Assembly (NCBI RefSeq): GCF_000247695.1
Contig: NW_004624730.1
Coordinates: forward strand, 37,598,955-37,662,954
Reading direction: 5' to 3'
Source: Heterocephalus glaber
Lineage: Eukaryota; Chordata; Mammalia; Rodentia; Bathyergidae
Length of the DNA: 64,000 nt
Shown here: positions 1-12,050 of the stretch, piece by piece
How positions within the stretch are numbered: position 1 is the first letter of the stretch
How the letters are laid out: each line of letters opens with the position of its first letter
Translations under genes and position numbers: made by a program
Notes under the pieces: model-generated
What the model was told of the DNA's origin: nothing
Database searches by the model: none
Seen by the model: the letters and a program-made list of their open reading frames with translations, nothing else

Positions 1-1318
1 AATAACTTGGCCAAAAATCACAGCTGGTTAGTAGGCAGAGCTGAGATTAGAAACCATATCTTTGATTATCAGAAAGGAATGTCTAAAATGCAAACAATTT
101 CAGGAATGGGTGATAGATGTGATAAAAATATGCTCTTGGCATAGTGGTGGATCAAAGGAAAGATTCACTTCATTTGAATAGGCCAGAGGAGAATCATGAG
201 TTGGGTCTTGAAAATAGGATTCTCCAGCAGAATGTGGAAAGAAAGCAATGCAGGCAGAGAGAACATCACATGTAAAATTGTGGAGACAGGAAGAGCATTT
301 ATGGGAAAGTTACATACAAAAATGAGCTTATGTATTTATATAAGGAAGATTTTCTATCAGGAAGAATTTTCAGTTGGGGATGGTTAACAGTTACAGTTTT
401 ATAAGTAAGATACTATTATAAATGTTGTTTCTCTAAAAGGAGAAATTTCTGAATTCCAGCCAACTTAGAAACACAAGTTCTGGAAGTAAATATTTACAAG
501 TAAAAGAGAGACAGTATATGCAGATATAGTGTATACATATTTACACAGCACACATGAGTACTTCCTAGAATTTTCTTAAGAATTGTCAGATACTTATCTT
601 TTCCTAATCAAATGATGAGATCTATTTAAAGTAAGAAATAAAAGCACTATATTCTGCATGGATATTTTGTTGTCACATTTATGGTAAGCAATGTACTATT
701 TTGGCATGATATGGTTTTAGGTTATATCTGAAATTAAATACAGGTCCTTTAAAAGAAACATTTTTAGCCTTTCACTATGGTTCGAATCCTGCTTTCTACA
801 AATTGGGGTATTTTCTTCTATAAGAAGTTATCCATTCAATTAATAACAATTTCATATATATATATATATATCTTACTATTTTATAAATTACTTCTATACA
901 TGCTGTCTTTACCACTTTCTTATTTTTATTTACAACCTTAAAAATATTTGTAGAAGGTAGAAAACATAGGTTTTAATAAAGCAATGAAGAAAAACAGCTT
1001 GGCACAGTATCTGACACCTGATAAAATGTAACATATCAACAAATGTTATTGGTACAATTGATAACATCAGGGTTGTTATGTCCGATTGACAGTTGAAGAA
1101 ATAGTTTATAGTAATTAAGGCTACTATGGTTATAACATTATGGATGTTATAACATTATGGTAAATTTTTGAAGCTAAGACTTAGCAAAGTGCAATTTTAC
1201 TGACATAAAATCCATAGCCTTTCATTTGTACCAATAAAAAAGAATGAACAAAGAAATCCCTTTTGTTAATAAAATACCTGTTACGTGTTGAGAACTAAGT
1301 ATGTATTAGCGTTTTCTT
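1..1318. other. AT-rich intron, no recognised gene or element
   Basis: Nothing assignable beyond an (AT)n run at about 853-871 and a 15-16 base direct tandem repeat (ttataacattatgg unit) at about 1129-1160. The short open frames are not coding-like. Confidence 0.6.
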
Positions 1319-1520
1319 TTGCAAGCACTGTGTGAGATGAGATTTCATTTTTATAGACCAGTGATGGTGAACCTTTTAGAGCTTTCAGTACTACAATCAA
1401 CCTGTGTGGCACATATGCCATTGGTTTGCCATCACCGTTCTAGATGAAGAAACTAGAAATGATTATGGGATAAGTCACTTACCAAGGCAGGTCACATTGC
1501 AAGTAAGTGTCAGAGTCCCT
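1319..1520 (+). repeat. MIR SINE fragment, split by a hAT element
   Basis: The text 'agatgaagaaact' through 'aagtcacttaccaaggcaggtcacattgcaa' follows the MIR core in register, and the left part (ttcatttttatagac) is the preceding MIR segment. The two halves join in register if the 79-bp insert at 1359-1437 is removed. Confidence 0.75.
1359..1437. mobile_element. Short SPIN/OposCharlie-like hAT MITE
   Basis: A 79-bp element with inverted ends: CAGTGATGGTGAACC on the left, and on the right the reverse complement of CGGTGATGGCAAACC (12 of 15 identical). It is flanked by 8-bp target duplications, ttatagac (1351-1358) and ttctagat (1438-1445), which match 6 of 8 and fit the hAT/SPIN nTCTAGAn preference. 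The subterminal gtggcacatatgcca also resembles SPIN-type ends. The element is far too short for a transposase, so it is non-autonomous. The exact family needs a repeat library. Confidence 0.7.
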
Positions 1521-1601
1521 AAGTGTTCTTAGGTTTGACTGCCAAGGCTGCTGACCTTCCTCTGGAGTACACTGTGTCTAATTGATGCTTGCAAAGAACA
1601 A

Positions 1602-1690
1602 TTTTTTTTTTTTTTCTGATATCGGGGATTGAACTCGGGATCTTGTGCTCGCAAGGCAGGCAGCAGAACCACTGAGCTAAATCCTTGGCC
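1602..1690 (-). mobile_element. ID-type tRNA-derived SINE
   Basis: Poly(T), then the reverse complement of the ID body: ggggattgaactcggga (B box side) and ccactgagctaaatcc (A box side). Matches the other ID copies here, with moderate divergence. Confidence 0.85.
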
Positions 1691-3184
1691 CTAATTATCT
1701 TATTTTAACTGAGAGCAGACATTTGAGAGATTTGAGTCACTCGCAAGTAAAGAAAATACTCTTAGTTTTATAAAATTGCCAGCCAAAGAGAAGAAAGTGG
1801 TCATTTAGTATAGGCTTTTCTGTAAAATACACAAAGGGTTTTTGTGCCTTTAAAAAAAAAACTCTATCCCTTTCCATGTCTGAGCGATGACCTTTTTGAT
1901 GTTGTACTCTGGGTGGAATTCATTCAATAGGATGTGAGTGGGATTTTAAGAGTGTGACAGGAATGACTGATGAATCTTTACCCCATTTATAAGTGGCATG
2001 TCATGTTAAAAACAATGTGGTATTGGTATCACCAATGAATGGGGGAGATGTAAATGAACAATGGACATAGTAAAGTATCTGTTTGAATTAAGTTTAGCTT
2101 TGAGTGACATAAAATCCAAAATACCAGTACTCCAGACAAGATAAGATTTCATTTCTCGTGCATGTAAAAGAAATGTGGAGCACAGTAATCTAAGGCAACC
2201 TCAAGATGACTGAAGTTTTTTTCTGTTTGTTTTTTTTATTTTTTATTGCATTCCTTCTCGTTCTTGGTCCAAGACTTTGTGCTTCAGTGTCCAAACTGAC
2301 TGCTTAAACATGTACTGTCATGTTGTAATCCAGCCTGTAGGAAGGGAGAAGGAAGAGGAAAGCACGTTTCCCTTTTTTTAGGGACCCTTTATGGAAATCA
2401 CATGTTGTACCTCTCCCTAGATGCAGTTTGCTGAACTTTAGTCATATGGCTGTGACCCCACAAACCTACTTGCAAAAGATGCTGGAAAATGTACTCTTAT
2501 CTCAGCCCCAACATGCCCAGTTAAAAGGTGTGAGCATGTGTGTGTACGTGTGTGTGTGCATGTGCAAGTATATGTGTTGGTATAGCGAATTCAATCAGTT
2601 AGGAAAAAATGAGAAAACAGATATTGGGGGAGACTAGTCAAGTTCACTGTGAAAGAATGAAAGGAGTAAGCCTTGCAGGGTAGAAAAAGTGCCTCTGTTC
2701 TGGATATACTATGTGTCCATTGCCTTGGACACAAACCCTGGAAAAGGTATGTAGATATAGGTCCTAAAGGCTGTAGGTCCTTTTCCTCTGAGCGCCTGAT
2801 TTTGACTGAATGACAGAAATCTTTAGGAACCCCTGTCTTTAACAAGGAAAGCAAGGATGGCCGTGATCTTTATTTTTTTAGTAGCTCCTTTACACACTCC
2901 TTCACTACAGATAAGACCTACCCAAAGAATTAGGTCATTATCGAGTCACTCCAACCCTGCAATTACCTTCAGAAGCTGTGACTTCCATTTGAAAGTCTGA
3001 GCTCCCCACATGGATACACTCTGCATAAGGGAAATGAATTGCAAAGTTCTTGCAACCTGTTTTCATCAGCACACACCCAGGGAATCTAGTCGCAGATGGG
3101 AAGTAAATATAGACACTGGGAATGTTTAGGGAGCTGCCTGCTTCTCTGCTTTCTTCTGTCACAGTGCTCTTGTCTCCTAAAGAA
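1691..3184. other. Intron, no recognised gene or element
   Basis: Nothing assignable except an imperfect TG-rich tract at about 2529-2575. Small ORFs on both strands show no family resemblance. Confidence 0.55.
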
Positions 3185-3410
3185 TATTGAAATAGTAATC
3201 TTAGCAACTAATTTTTAATGCTAAACCTATTCCATGTTATTACAGTTAATCTTGAGAGCAACCTGGAGGGTAGGCTGCATCCGTTCCTATTTTAAAGATG
3301 TAGAAGATCAGAGATCAAGTCACACGACTAGTAAGAGGAGTTGCGAAGATTTGAACTCAGTTCTCATGGACTCCAAAATCCATTTCCTTTATCATTATAG
3401 CCTCACATAA
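3185..3410 (+). repeat. MIR SINE fragment
   Basis: The series 'attttaaagatgtagaagatcagag', 'caagtcacacgactagtaag' and 'gatttgaactcag' follows the MIR core and 3' half in order. Confidence 0.75.
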
Positions 3411-3515
3411 AAAATACAAGAAAGTACAAGGACGCTTTCTGTGTTTCTTTTATAATAATAACCTAAGGAAAGTAGAGAGATGGAATAAACTTTTCCTGAC
3501 CTGATTAGAGTTGTA

Positions 3516-3850
3516 CAATCCTCTGGGATCCTTGGGGGACTGGTTCCAAGACTCCTGGCCCATCCCAAGAACCACAAATGCTCAAGGTGTAGTATTTACA
3601 TATAAGTTACCCACATCATCACATGTACTCTATTTTTTATTATAATCCCATATACTTTAAATCATCTTTTAATTATTTACAATATCTAATACAATGCAAA
3701 TGCTGTAATTGTTACACTATATTGAGGGGAATAGTGACAAGAAAAAAATCTATACATGTTTAATACTGATGCAATTTCATTTTAAATATTTTTCATCTGC
3801 AGTTGGTTGAAACCATGGATGCGGAACTCTCTGGTAGGGAGGACCAACTG
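3516..3850. mobile_element. MER2-type DNA transposon (Tigger/pogo group, non-autonomous)
   Basis: A 335-bp element flanked by TA on both sides (3514-3515 and 3851-3852), the target duplication expected for this group. The interior follows MER2: 'ggactggttccaag', 'atgctcaag', 'tttaaatcatcttttaattatt', 'aatacaatgcaaatgct', 'gtacatgtttaa'-like text and 'ggttgaaaccatggatgcgga', ending in 'accaactg'. Confidence 0.85.
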
Positions 3851-3852
3851 TA

Positions 3853-4561
3853 TTCCGGTTCCTTTAACCCTCTCATTGCTTCTTTATGTGGATACAGGTA
3901 ATACCCCATTCGAGTAAACTAAACGAAATGCTGTTGTTTAGCACTAGGAGGACTTGGAGACTACTTAGGTATAAGCAGGTGAGGGAGGTTGGTAGCAAAG
4001 AGCTGGAGCAGGAGGCCTATTCTCTCCTTATTGATTGCTTTTCAAAGGCCAGTGGCAGGCCCTGGTCCCTGCAGTGTAGGGGAATATAATCATCGTTTAC
4101 AATGAATTGATACATTTCAAATATATTTCAATCAATATACAATCATTATATTTTAAAAATATCTCCACTACTGAGATTATGTGAAGGAAATGGAACCAAT
4201 TTATTGAAAAGGACCTCATTGGCCAAGAGAAAAAGAGACAGGCCTTGAGAATACCATGTCTTCTTCATCCAGTTCTTCTTCTCAGTCAAGTATTCCAGAT
4301 CTATGAGCTCATAATTATTTGCTGAGGAGCTTTGGTGTCTATAGCACAGGGTGAGCTGGCATTGAAACTTAATAAGTAGTAGCTTGTAGATCACTTGTAT
4401 TACATTTGTCAAAACTCGATTGTAGTTCCTGCCTTTGTCCCCTCAATGTATCACTTAGGATGCTTTCAGACACGAGTAAGAGCACAACAAGCTCAACCTG
4501 ACTTTGCAGGAATGAGATTTGTTGGCTTTTGCAGTGTGGAGCCTGGTTAACAAAAGCTTCA
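3853..4561. other. Intron, no recognised element
   Basis: Unique-looking intron. Short ORFs on both strands have no recognisable domain. Confidence 0.5.
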
Positions 4562-4645
4562 GGAGATGGGGTCATAGCTCAGTAGTAAAGTTTGTGCTTA
4601 GCATACATGAGGCCTTGAGTTCAGTCCCTAGCATCTCTCCCTTGG
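4562..4645 (+). mobile_element. Old ID-type SINE
   Basis: The series 'tcatagctcagtagtaaag', 'tgaggccttgagttcagtccc' preserves the A-box and B-box regions of an ID/tRNA-Ala-like SINE. It is more diverged than the copies near 10.2 and 45.5 kb and has no clear poly(A). Confidence 0.75.
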
Positions 4646-6244
4646 GGCAGGAGGGGCGGAGGGATTCAAAATTTGTTTGGTTCATTTACCCAATAGGACT
4701 ACACCAGAAAACTTATCATTGTGTTTTTCAAACCTCTCTGCTCTGTTTCTTGCAGTCAGTTTCATTTTATAGCCCTCCCCTCCCCTACCCTGCAGTGGTT
4801 GTTGGTTGCCAGATAAGTACATCCAGGGTGTTTGAGCTCCTACATTCCTTTTCAGGGAGAGATAAATAGTCACTTCCAGAAGCTCTCTCAGAACAGCCAG
4901 TCATCCAAAAGTCCTGCTTCCAGATCAGCTTCCCCAAACACTTGGGCTTTGTAGGAGGATCTGAGGATGCCCAAATAGAGGTTAAAATGTTACTAAAAGA
5001 AAAGGAGTGGGGTTAGGAAAGCAACTACAGTACTGGTTAGATTCCCTGTTCTGAGAATCAATGCCAGCAGCACCCCAAGACATGATGTGTATCTTGGCTT
5101 GACTCACAACTTTCGGAGGGCTGCTGACCTCTAGTGTTTTGAGTAAAACACTGGATCCAAAATCCAGAGACTGGCTTACTGCCTCTCGCATAAGAATCTA
5201 AACAGCTATGTCACCTTCTAATATACAAGGGGGCTATGAGGAAAATAAAACTTCTAGAAGCACTTTAATATATAATGATTTTAATATGAAGCCTGCCAAA
5301 GACCCTTCAAGACCCAGCATACAGGACTCCCCTGACTTTGTAAACCAGGATCCTAAGAGTAATCCTTACTACATCTGTATATCATCATTCAAAGTATATC
5401 TCCTCCCCAAATGAGGGTAGGGCCTGTGTGCAAAATACTCAGGTCCTCACACTGGGCATCTACAGGCTTAGTGAATACTTACATAAATAAATAAAGAGCC
5501 CAGCTGCTGCTCAGCTCTCCCCACACCCCCACCCCAGCTTCTTCTTTTGCTTATAGATACCAGATCTACTCACAGTAGGAAAACTAAGCAATCAAGTGTG
5601 TTTTGAGATTGTATATTATACAAATGTGCAAGTAATCCTGTAACCCCAAATAAGATGTAAGCAGTTGTTTTTATGTTGTGTTATGGCCATGACATGGTCA
5701 GATAGCAGAGAAAGCATTCACTGTGCAGGAAATTTTATTATAATCATTTCAGCAAGCACTGCCACTGTGAGCTTTGCTTTTTGAGTATAGTTGAGGCTGG
5801 GTTAGGTGGGGTCCTTCTTTGGCCCACACATGTGGGTGACAGCACTTTAACTGTGTTCCAGGATTTGAGTCATGGGAAGAGAAGAAAGGCAGGAATGTGA
5901 TAATTATCGTACAGGATAACTATCAAGAAAAGAGAATGTTTTTGTTTTGTTTTAATTTTAATTGACTTCTAATTCAAGTGTGAAGTAAGGCTGGTTTCAG
6001 GAGAAGAGAAAATTTGCACAAAGCCAGGATTAGAAATGAACAACCATTAGTTATGGAGGACATGAAAGGACAACAGGATTTCTCAATCTGGGGTCTGAGG
6101 GAGAGTTCTGGGAAAGAGTGGCAGCCACAGCTGTACAGGTCCCGACAGCTGCTGTGCTTTGGCAGGCTGAGCTGCTGCTGCTGCTGTTAACAGCTGTGTT
6201 GCTTCCTACTACAGCCCTCTCTGCATGGCACCCTCTGAGATCAC
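4646..6244. other. Intron, no recognised element
   Basis: Nothing assignable. A short (GCT)n-like patch lies at about 6170-6187, near weakly MIR-like text. Confidence 0.5.
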
Positions 6245-6320
6245 CTCTCACCATCCTTCCTATCCTCTTTTTACAGAGGAGGAGAAAACAGACAAGTAAG
6301 TTACATAGTGATCAGATGAA
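6245..6320 (+). repeat. Probable MIR remnant
   Basis: 'ctttttacagaggaggagaaaac', then 'taagttacatagtgatcag', resembles the MIR core. Short and degraded. Confidence 0.45.
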
Positions 6321-7264
6321 TCGTGAGAGGGAGGAAAATGAAATCACTAATACAGAATGGCCGGAAAAGCCAAATTGTATTGTTGTGTCCTAAAACACTG
6401 GTTCATTTTGCCAGCCTGCGCTTTTCTCCCAGATAAACTAAGTGCTGTTTATTACTGAGATTGCTATCATTACAATTTTGATATCTTATAGACAGTGAAG
6501 ATAGATACCAAATATTTGTTCTACTTTTCCATTGGAACATTTCACAATTTTGCTTTGGAGTCTGTCTCTGAGATGCATAGCTTTCCTGCAAAAATGTGGA
6601 TTTTATTCATTCAGTGTTAACCAAGATTTTTAAGAATCCACTACAGTGGCAGACCACTTAAAAGTTGAAATCTGTGACAATTGGTCAGTTTGGAATAGTA
6701 TCTTACTTTAGGCAATCTTTGTGTTTCTGGAAGAAAGGGATGGAAGAAATTCTGTGTGGACTTAGTTGAACTGATGTATAGAGAGTGGGCAAGTCTGCGT
6801 GACCTGGGGTTCATGCCAGCTGACCACCTGGACCCGTGCTTTCACAAGCACTTGACACAGCCCTCACCTTCTTCAGTGTGCTGAGTATGTAAATTGGGTT
6901 GGCATGAATTGCTAAGTGCCCTCTCTGATTTTGTAAAAGAATCAACTGTTAGAAAGATTGTAGCACTTTAGAGACAAAAGTATATTTTAAAATTTTTCTT
7001 TATCTTCATTTTTTTTCTTTACTTCTTTTTTTTCTTCTTTCCCCTTCCCTAGATTAGTGTGTGTATGTTGAATGAGATAATCTCTAATTAGGAATTCTCT
7101 TGAGAAGAATAATCAGCCTGGGAAATGTGGGAAAGCTATGGCTAGACAGCTGTTTAATTTTGGCAAAAAAAAAAAAAAAGCACTCATTCTTCATCATCGC
7201 TGGTGTGTGAGGCAGTGTGGTGCATGTGTGAGTGTGCTGTTTGATTTGTGAAAGAGGTGCTGTC
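6321..7264. other. Intron, no recognised element
   Basis: Includes a pyrimidine-rich tract at about 6990-7050 and a poly(A) run at about 7165-7178. No gene or named element seen. Confidence 0.5.
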
Positions 7265-7580
7265 ACTAATGCATAGACAAGTGCTTTACACCTGCTGTCT
7301 TATTAAGCCCACTGAACAGCCCCATGAGGCAGGTATTACTGTTCTCTTTGTACAGATGAGGAAATTGAGGCTTAGCTAAATTATGAAATTTTGCCAAGTT
7401 ATACATAGTTACTAAAGCAGATAGCCAAGTTTTGAGATCCAGACATTTCTAACTGAAGAATCCTGCTCTTTTTTTTTTTGTACCGGGGATTGAACTCAGG
7501 ACCTTGTGCTTGAGAGGCAGCTGTGGCACCACTGAGCTAAATCCCCTGCCCTTCCTGCTCTTTTTACTATACCAAATGTC
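7265..7580 (+). repeat. MIR SINE fragment, split by an ID SINE
   Basis: 'cccatgaggcaggtattact', 'cagatgaggaaattgaggctt' and 'aagaatcctgctctttttac' follow MIR from 5' to 3'. An ID SINE at 7474-7552 interrupts the 3' part. Confidence 0.85.
7474..7552 (-). mobile_element. ID-type SINE with target-site duplication
   Basis: Reverse ID body (ggggattgaactcagga ... cactgagctaaatcccc). It is flanked by direct repeats 'tcctgctcttttt' at 7461-7473 and 7553-7565, so it is an insertion into the MIR. Confidence 0.9.
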
Positions 7581-8454
7581 CTAGGCCTCAAGTTTTTGTC
7601 TTTGAAATAAAAATATAAATAACAATGAACATTTGTCCCACTTTCAGATAGCTTTTCCAAAGCTCTTGTGTTTTCACTAAGAACTTAATTGTTTTTGTTT
7701 TCATTTCATGTTAATAATAAGTATGTTCTGGTCCATTGCCTTATAACCAGTTCTGTGGTATGACTAAATAGTGCTGTTTCTCTTGTGTTTGAATTGACAC
7801 AAGAAGTATTTTTCCAGAGATTGTGTGCTGTTTTACCCAATATCTACTCTTCCTTTCAACCATACTAATGAAGCCTTGATTTCACTCTTGGCAGAAATAT
7901 ATCCCTACATTTCCCAGACTCCCTTGCAGTTAAGAATGGTCATGTATGAATCATTGGGTGGAACTTCATTGAAATATCCGTAACATTGGCTGGCTTAGTA
8001 GGCCGATGTATTATTTTTTACCTTCTACCAAGGAGATGCACCATTTCTGGAGGCTGCAAGATCAGGTCAATGTGTGAAGTGGTTGAAGCAACTCCTATTC
8101 CACCTCCTTACTCCAAAAATCTACTTAGTATATTGTCCTCAGATAGAGGATATATTAGATATTAATCTGATAAAAGCAGATACTGCACTTAATGTTATCC
8201 ACAAAAATAAAAAGCAATGGTCAGTGTCTTTTTTACTCTCTACTCTTTCTCTTCTGTTAGCTAAGAAGGATCCAGTGGGAAGGAAGTCAATATGTAACCA
8301 TGAGAGTAAACACACATGCTAGAGGCGGCTGAGGCAAAGACAGAAAGTCTAGGTCTCTAATGACTACAAAAAACCCCCACTATACCCGGTCTGGACTTTC
8401 CTGCCTATAGATCTTTCATTATGTGGGAAAAGTAAGTTCTTGAATTTTTAACAC
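7581..8454. other. Intron, possibly an unassigned ancient repeat
   Basis: The stretch around 7900-8060 (tttcccagactcccttgcag...) resembles text common in old mammalian repeats, but I cannot assign a family. No gene seen. Confidence 0.4.
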
Positions 8455-9800
8455 CTTTATTGAGACATCATTACATACCATAAAATTCTTTTGCCTCACG
8501 TGATTTTTAGTGAGTTTATAGGGTTTTTCAAACATCATACAATCCAAATTTAGAATATTTCTATTACCCAAAAATATCCCTTCAGCCTTAGGCAATCACT
8601 GATCTGCTTTCTGTCTCTATAGATTTGTGTTTTCTGGGCATTTCATATAAATGAGATCATATACTATTTAATCTTTTGTCTACTTTCACCTACCCTGTTG
8701 TTTTTTTATATTCATCTATGCTGTAGCATATATCAGTAGTTTGTTGCTTCTCAGTGCTAAATAATATTTCACTGCATGGCTATACCACATTTTGTTTAAC
8801 CATGTACCAGTTGATGGAAATGTGAATTGTTTTCACTTTGTAGACATTATGAATAATGCTGTTGTAAATATACACACACACACACATATATATATTCACA
8901 GCAGCATTTTATGTATAGCATTATATATACATTTTATATATAACATATATATATATATATGGGGGGGCTGTTTTCATTTCTCAGGTAAATACTTAAGAGA
9001 AGAATTGCATGGTCATAGGATAAATTTGTGTTTAATTTTTAAAGAAAATCAAACTGTGAATACACCATCTTACATTCCCACCACCAATGTATGAACATTC
9101 CAGTTTTCCATATTCTTACCAATAATATTTTGTCTTTTTGATTCTACTGTAGTGGGCATGAAGTGGCATCTCGTTTTAAATTTGCATTTCTCTTATGACT
9201 AATGATGTTGAACATCTTTTCATGTGCTTTTGGCCATTCAGATTTCTTCTTTGGTGAGCTATCTTTACAATTGTTGCTCATTTTGAATTGTCTTATTATT
9301 AACTTGAAGAGGTCTTACATATCCTGGGTACAAATCTTTTACTAGAAATAATATTTGTGTATATTTTCTCCTAGATAGTGGCTTACTTTTCATTTCTTTA
9401 TAGATGTTTTTGAAACACAATAGGCTCAAAGCTTTTGGTATTGATGAAGTTCATTTCCTTCAATTTTGTTTTCATGGACCATGCTTTTGATATGGTGCTT
9501 AATAACTCTAAACCAAAGATTACAAATATCTTCTATGTTTTCTTCCTCAAGTTTTATAGTTTCGGCCCTTACATTAGGTCCATGCTTCATTTTTAGTTTA
9601 TTTTTTTAACATGATGTGGGGTTCTTTTGCATGCAGATAACCAGTTGTCATAGTATGAACTGTTGAAAAGGTTTTACTTTCCCCTATTGTATCACCTTGG
9701 CACCTTTTCTCAAGGACAATAAATGTAAAGGTTATTCTTAGGGTCATAATTCCATTGTGTTGATTTATATTTCTTCCCTTATGCTGATTTCATACTTTTT
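8455..9800 (-). mobile_element. Old L1 3' region (L1M type)
   Basis: Antisense L1 text: 'tttattgagacatcattacataccataaaattc', 'atgagatcatatactatttaatctttt', 'gttgaacatcttttcatgtgcttttggcc' and 'ccttggcacc'. It runs from the 3' UTR into the ORF2 C-terminal region. The coding frames are destroyed. (CA)n/(TA)n runs at 8869-8894 and 8944-8960 lie inside. Confidence 0.8.
8869..8960. repeat. (CA)n and (TA)n microsatellite pair
   Basis: (AC)n/(TA)n at 8869-8894 and (TA)n at 8944-8960, followed by a run of seven G. Confidence 0.9.
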
Positions 9801-10164
9801 ATATTTTCACATACATTTCAGGATCAGTTGTTTTCAATTTCTGCCCAAGGACCTGCTACCCACAGTTGTTGATTCCCAGTGCTCCCCTTAAAAAATGTCC
9901 TACATTTGAATCTCTACCTTAAGAGCATGCTTCTTGTGCCCAGTGACCTATGAGATTTCTGAGCATCAGGAAAAAAGGCCTAAAGTCCAGAATTATTCTA
10001 TTTTCATGATGTCAGGAGAATAAATGGAATAATATTTTATAGGGGATAGAAAAGCAGGAGCCAATGGTGGGAGACTTTGGAAAATAGGATGAGATGTCAG
10101 CCTTGATGGGAAATGTCCCAGAAAGCTTTAGCTGGTCCACATGCTATACATGTTGCTGAGTAAA
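9801..10164. other. Intron, no recognised element
   Basis: No coding or repeat signature that I can assign. Confidence 0.5.
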
Positions 10165-10176
10165 AATGTTGAGAAT

Positions 10177-10261
10177 TGGCCGGGGATTTAGCTCAGTGGT
10201 TTCGCCGCCTGCTGTGCAAGCGTAAGGACCTGAGTTCGATCCCCGGTACCAAAAAAATAAT
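10177..10261 (+). mobile_element. Intact young ID-type SINE with target-site duplication
   Basis: Body ggccggggatttagctcagt... ends in ggtacc and a short A-rich tail. The pol III A box TAGCTCAGTGG (10189-10199) and B box GTTCGATCC (10234-10242) are both intact. Flanked by the perfect 12-bp duplication aatgttgagaat at 10165-10176 and 10262-10273. Derived from a tRNA-like ancestor, but it lacks a tRNA cloverleaf, so it is not a tRNA gene. Confidence 0.95.
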
Positions 10262-10273
10262 AATGTTGAGAAT

Positions 10274-11389
10274 GACCCTGACCTTCCCTTTGTAAAGTAA
10301 ATGTGTAACCTGGATTCAGCCTTCATCTTTAATATTTATTGCTTCCTTTATTTGAGATCCTGTGAATGGGGCTTTGAAGCTGCAAAGAGAAGATCTGATT
10401 TTAGATCTCCCTTGAGAACTTTGTGGCTGTGTGATTTTTAGAGTTTCTACTTATCATTTGAAAAATAGGTATTTTGAAGATTTAAATATCCTAATTTCAG
10501 GGCTATTCACTGGTGTCACGTGAACAGGAGGTTTCCATGGTCAAATATCTCTGAGAGGCATGGGGCTAAACTAAATCAAATAGATTTCTTTACTTGATGT
10601 AATTCAAATCATCTCACATTAGCCCATCAGATTTCCCCTACTCCTGATACCCTCCCTGGAGCATATAATAGGCCTGTGTCCTATTGGAGTCAGACTAAGA
10701 AACTTGGTCCATCACATAATTGGCAATTAATAAATGTTAAATAGATTCTGTTGATCCCAGTGATCAATGGTCTGCATTGATTTGACCTTCAACTAAGTTA
10801 GGAGTCTCTTGGAGATAAGTGAAGACTTCCCAATGACTCTGATACTTAAAATAAGTGTGTTCTTGTTTATTGAAATTTGCTAAAGTGCAGACTTCAAAGA
10901 TATCCACAAATTGTGTATCTAAGATTTGTATCCTTCAAAGAAAAGCTCTCAAGCTTTTAGATTAGGGAGACACACAGATGTCCAATGCACATCCCTCCAT
11001 TGGCTGATAGTGGACAAGGTGTTACATTCAGACATATATGGCTGCCATGGAGGGATGGGCCATTGGGTTGAAAAGGGTGCTGCAGGTGTGTTTTGGATAT
11101 GAACAAGGGTGCTATGATGAATTAGTGATGTCCTTTACTAAGAGCATTTGCCACTTTCATTTTAGACCCTGAATTTAACTGAGACACTCCTTTAGCTTTT
11201 GAAGACAAAGAATAAATTATGCAAACTGTGTTAAGTGCACTGTTTTCAAAACTCATCATCACTTTTACCTCTAACTTCTCTATGCCAGTACTCTCTGTTT
11301 GTGATATAATTGGTGTCTCTAGGCATAGCCCCATGATTGTTCCTCGGTCTTCATTTCTCGTAACTAATTTGACCTCAAGCAATCTCAAA
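10274..11389. other. Intron, no recognised element
   Basis: Unassigned sequence. The ORFs near 11.1-11.6 kb have composition and context of non-coding or L2-derived DNA. Confidence 0.45.
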
Positions 11390-12050
11390 TCAGTCCTTTC
11401 CCTGTGTCAGACCCCCCTCCCTGTGTCAGACGCCCTCCCTACTGCCATTCTATACACACTATCACCTCTCTCAACTGCTGCACCTTCTCCCACTCAGTCT
11501 CCTCACTTTCTGGTCCTGCACTCTTTAAGTCTTTACCTAATCTACCTACCTATCTACCCAATCTCAGACCCTTTAGTGACTTCTTCAAAGTAAAGCCTAA
11601 ACTAAATTTGGCATTAGAAGCCTACTGTGTCTGGTCCCTACTTACCTCTGGTCTCATGCTTTGCTACTTTTTTTGTCCTATAGCAAAAGCAATCTGCAGA
11701 ACTTCCATTTCACGCCATACCATTTCTAGCTTCCTTGCCTTAGCAGTGGCCCCAGTTTGAAATGTTTTTTCCACCCTGTCCTTTACCTGTCCAGTTGACT
11801 CCTACTCATGACTGAAGTTCAGTGTAGCTATCACCTACTCCAGAAAATCTTGCCCTTCCTCCCCCTCTCCCAGGTTTTATTAGGTGCTGTGATAATTATT
11901 TGTATTATAAATATGTACTGTGTAGAGTAATTGGGTGTATAACTGTCTGTGTCTGAGAGTGGGAATGTGTCTTATTTTGTCTCTATAGCTTTTACATGAG
12001 TATGCCTATATTGTCTTAAGCATTCAATAAAATGTATAAACCAAATAAAA
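11390..12050 (+). mobile_element. L2 LINE 3' fragment
   Basis: The order 'aaagcctaaactaaatttgg', 'tactgtgtctggtccctact', 'ttccttgccttagcagtggcc', 'cttgcccttcctcc', then 'gtgggaatgtgtcttattttg' and 'cattcaataaaatgtataaa' follows the L2 ORF2 end and 3' UTR. A 16-18 bp direct tandem repeat (ccctgtgtcagac unit) lies at 11399-11434. Confidence 0.7.

Noticed and set aside
1129..1160. CRISPR-like spaced direct repeats
   Set aside because: A single tandem duplication without spacers in mammalian intron.
10177..10261. Functional tRNA gene (also considered at 45543, 44771, 32469)
   Set aside because: A and B boxes are present but there is no cloverleaf or acceptor pairing. The target duplications and A-tails identify ID SINEs.
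11219..11760. Overlapping plus-strand frames of 118-124 codons
   Set aside because: They lie over L2-derived, pyrimidine-rich sequence, with no domain, no splice structure and low-complexity composition.
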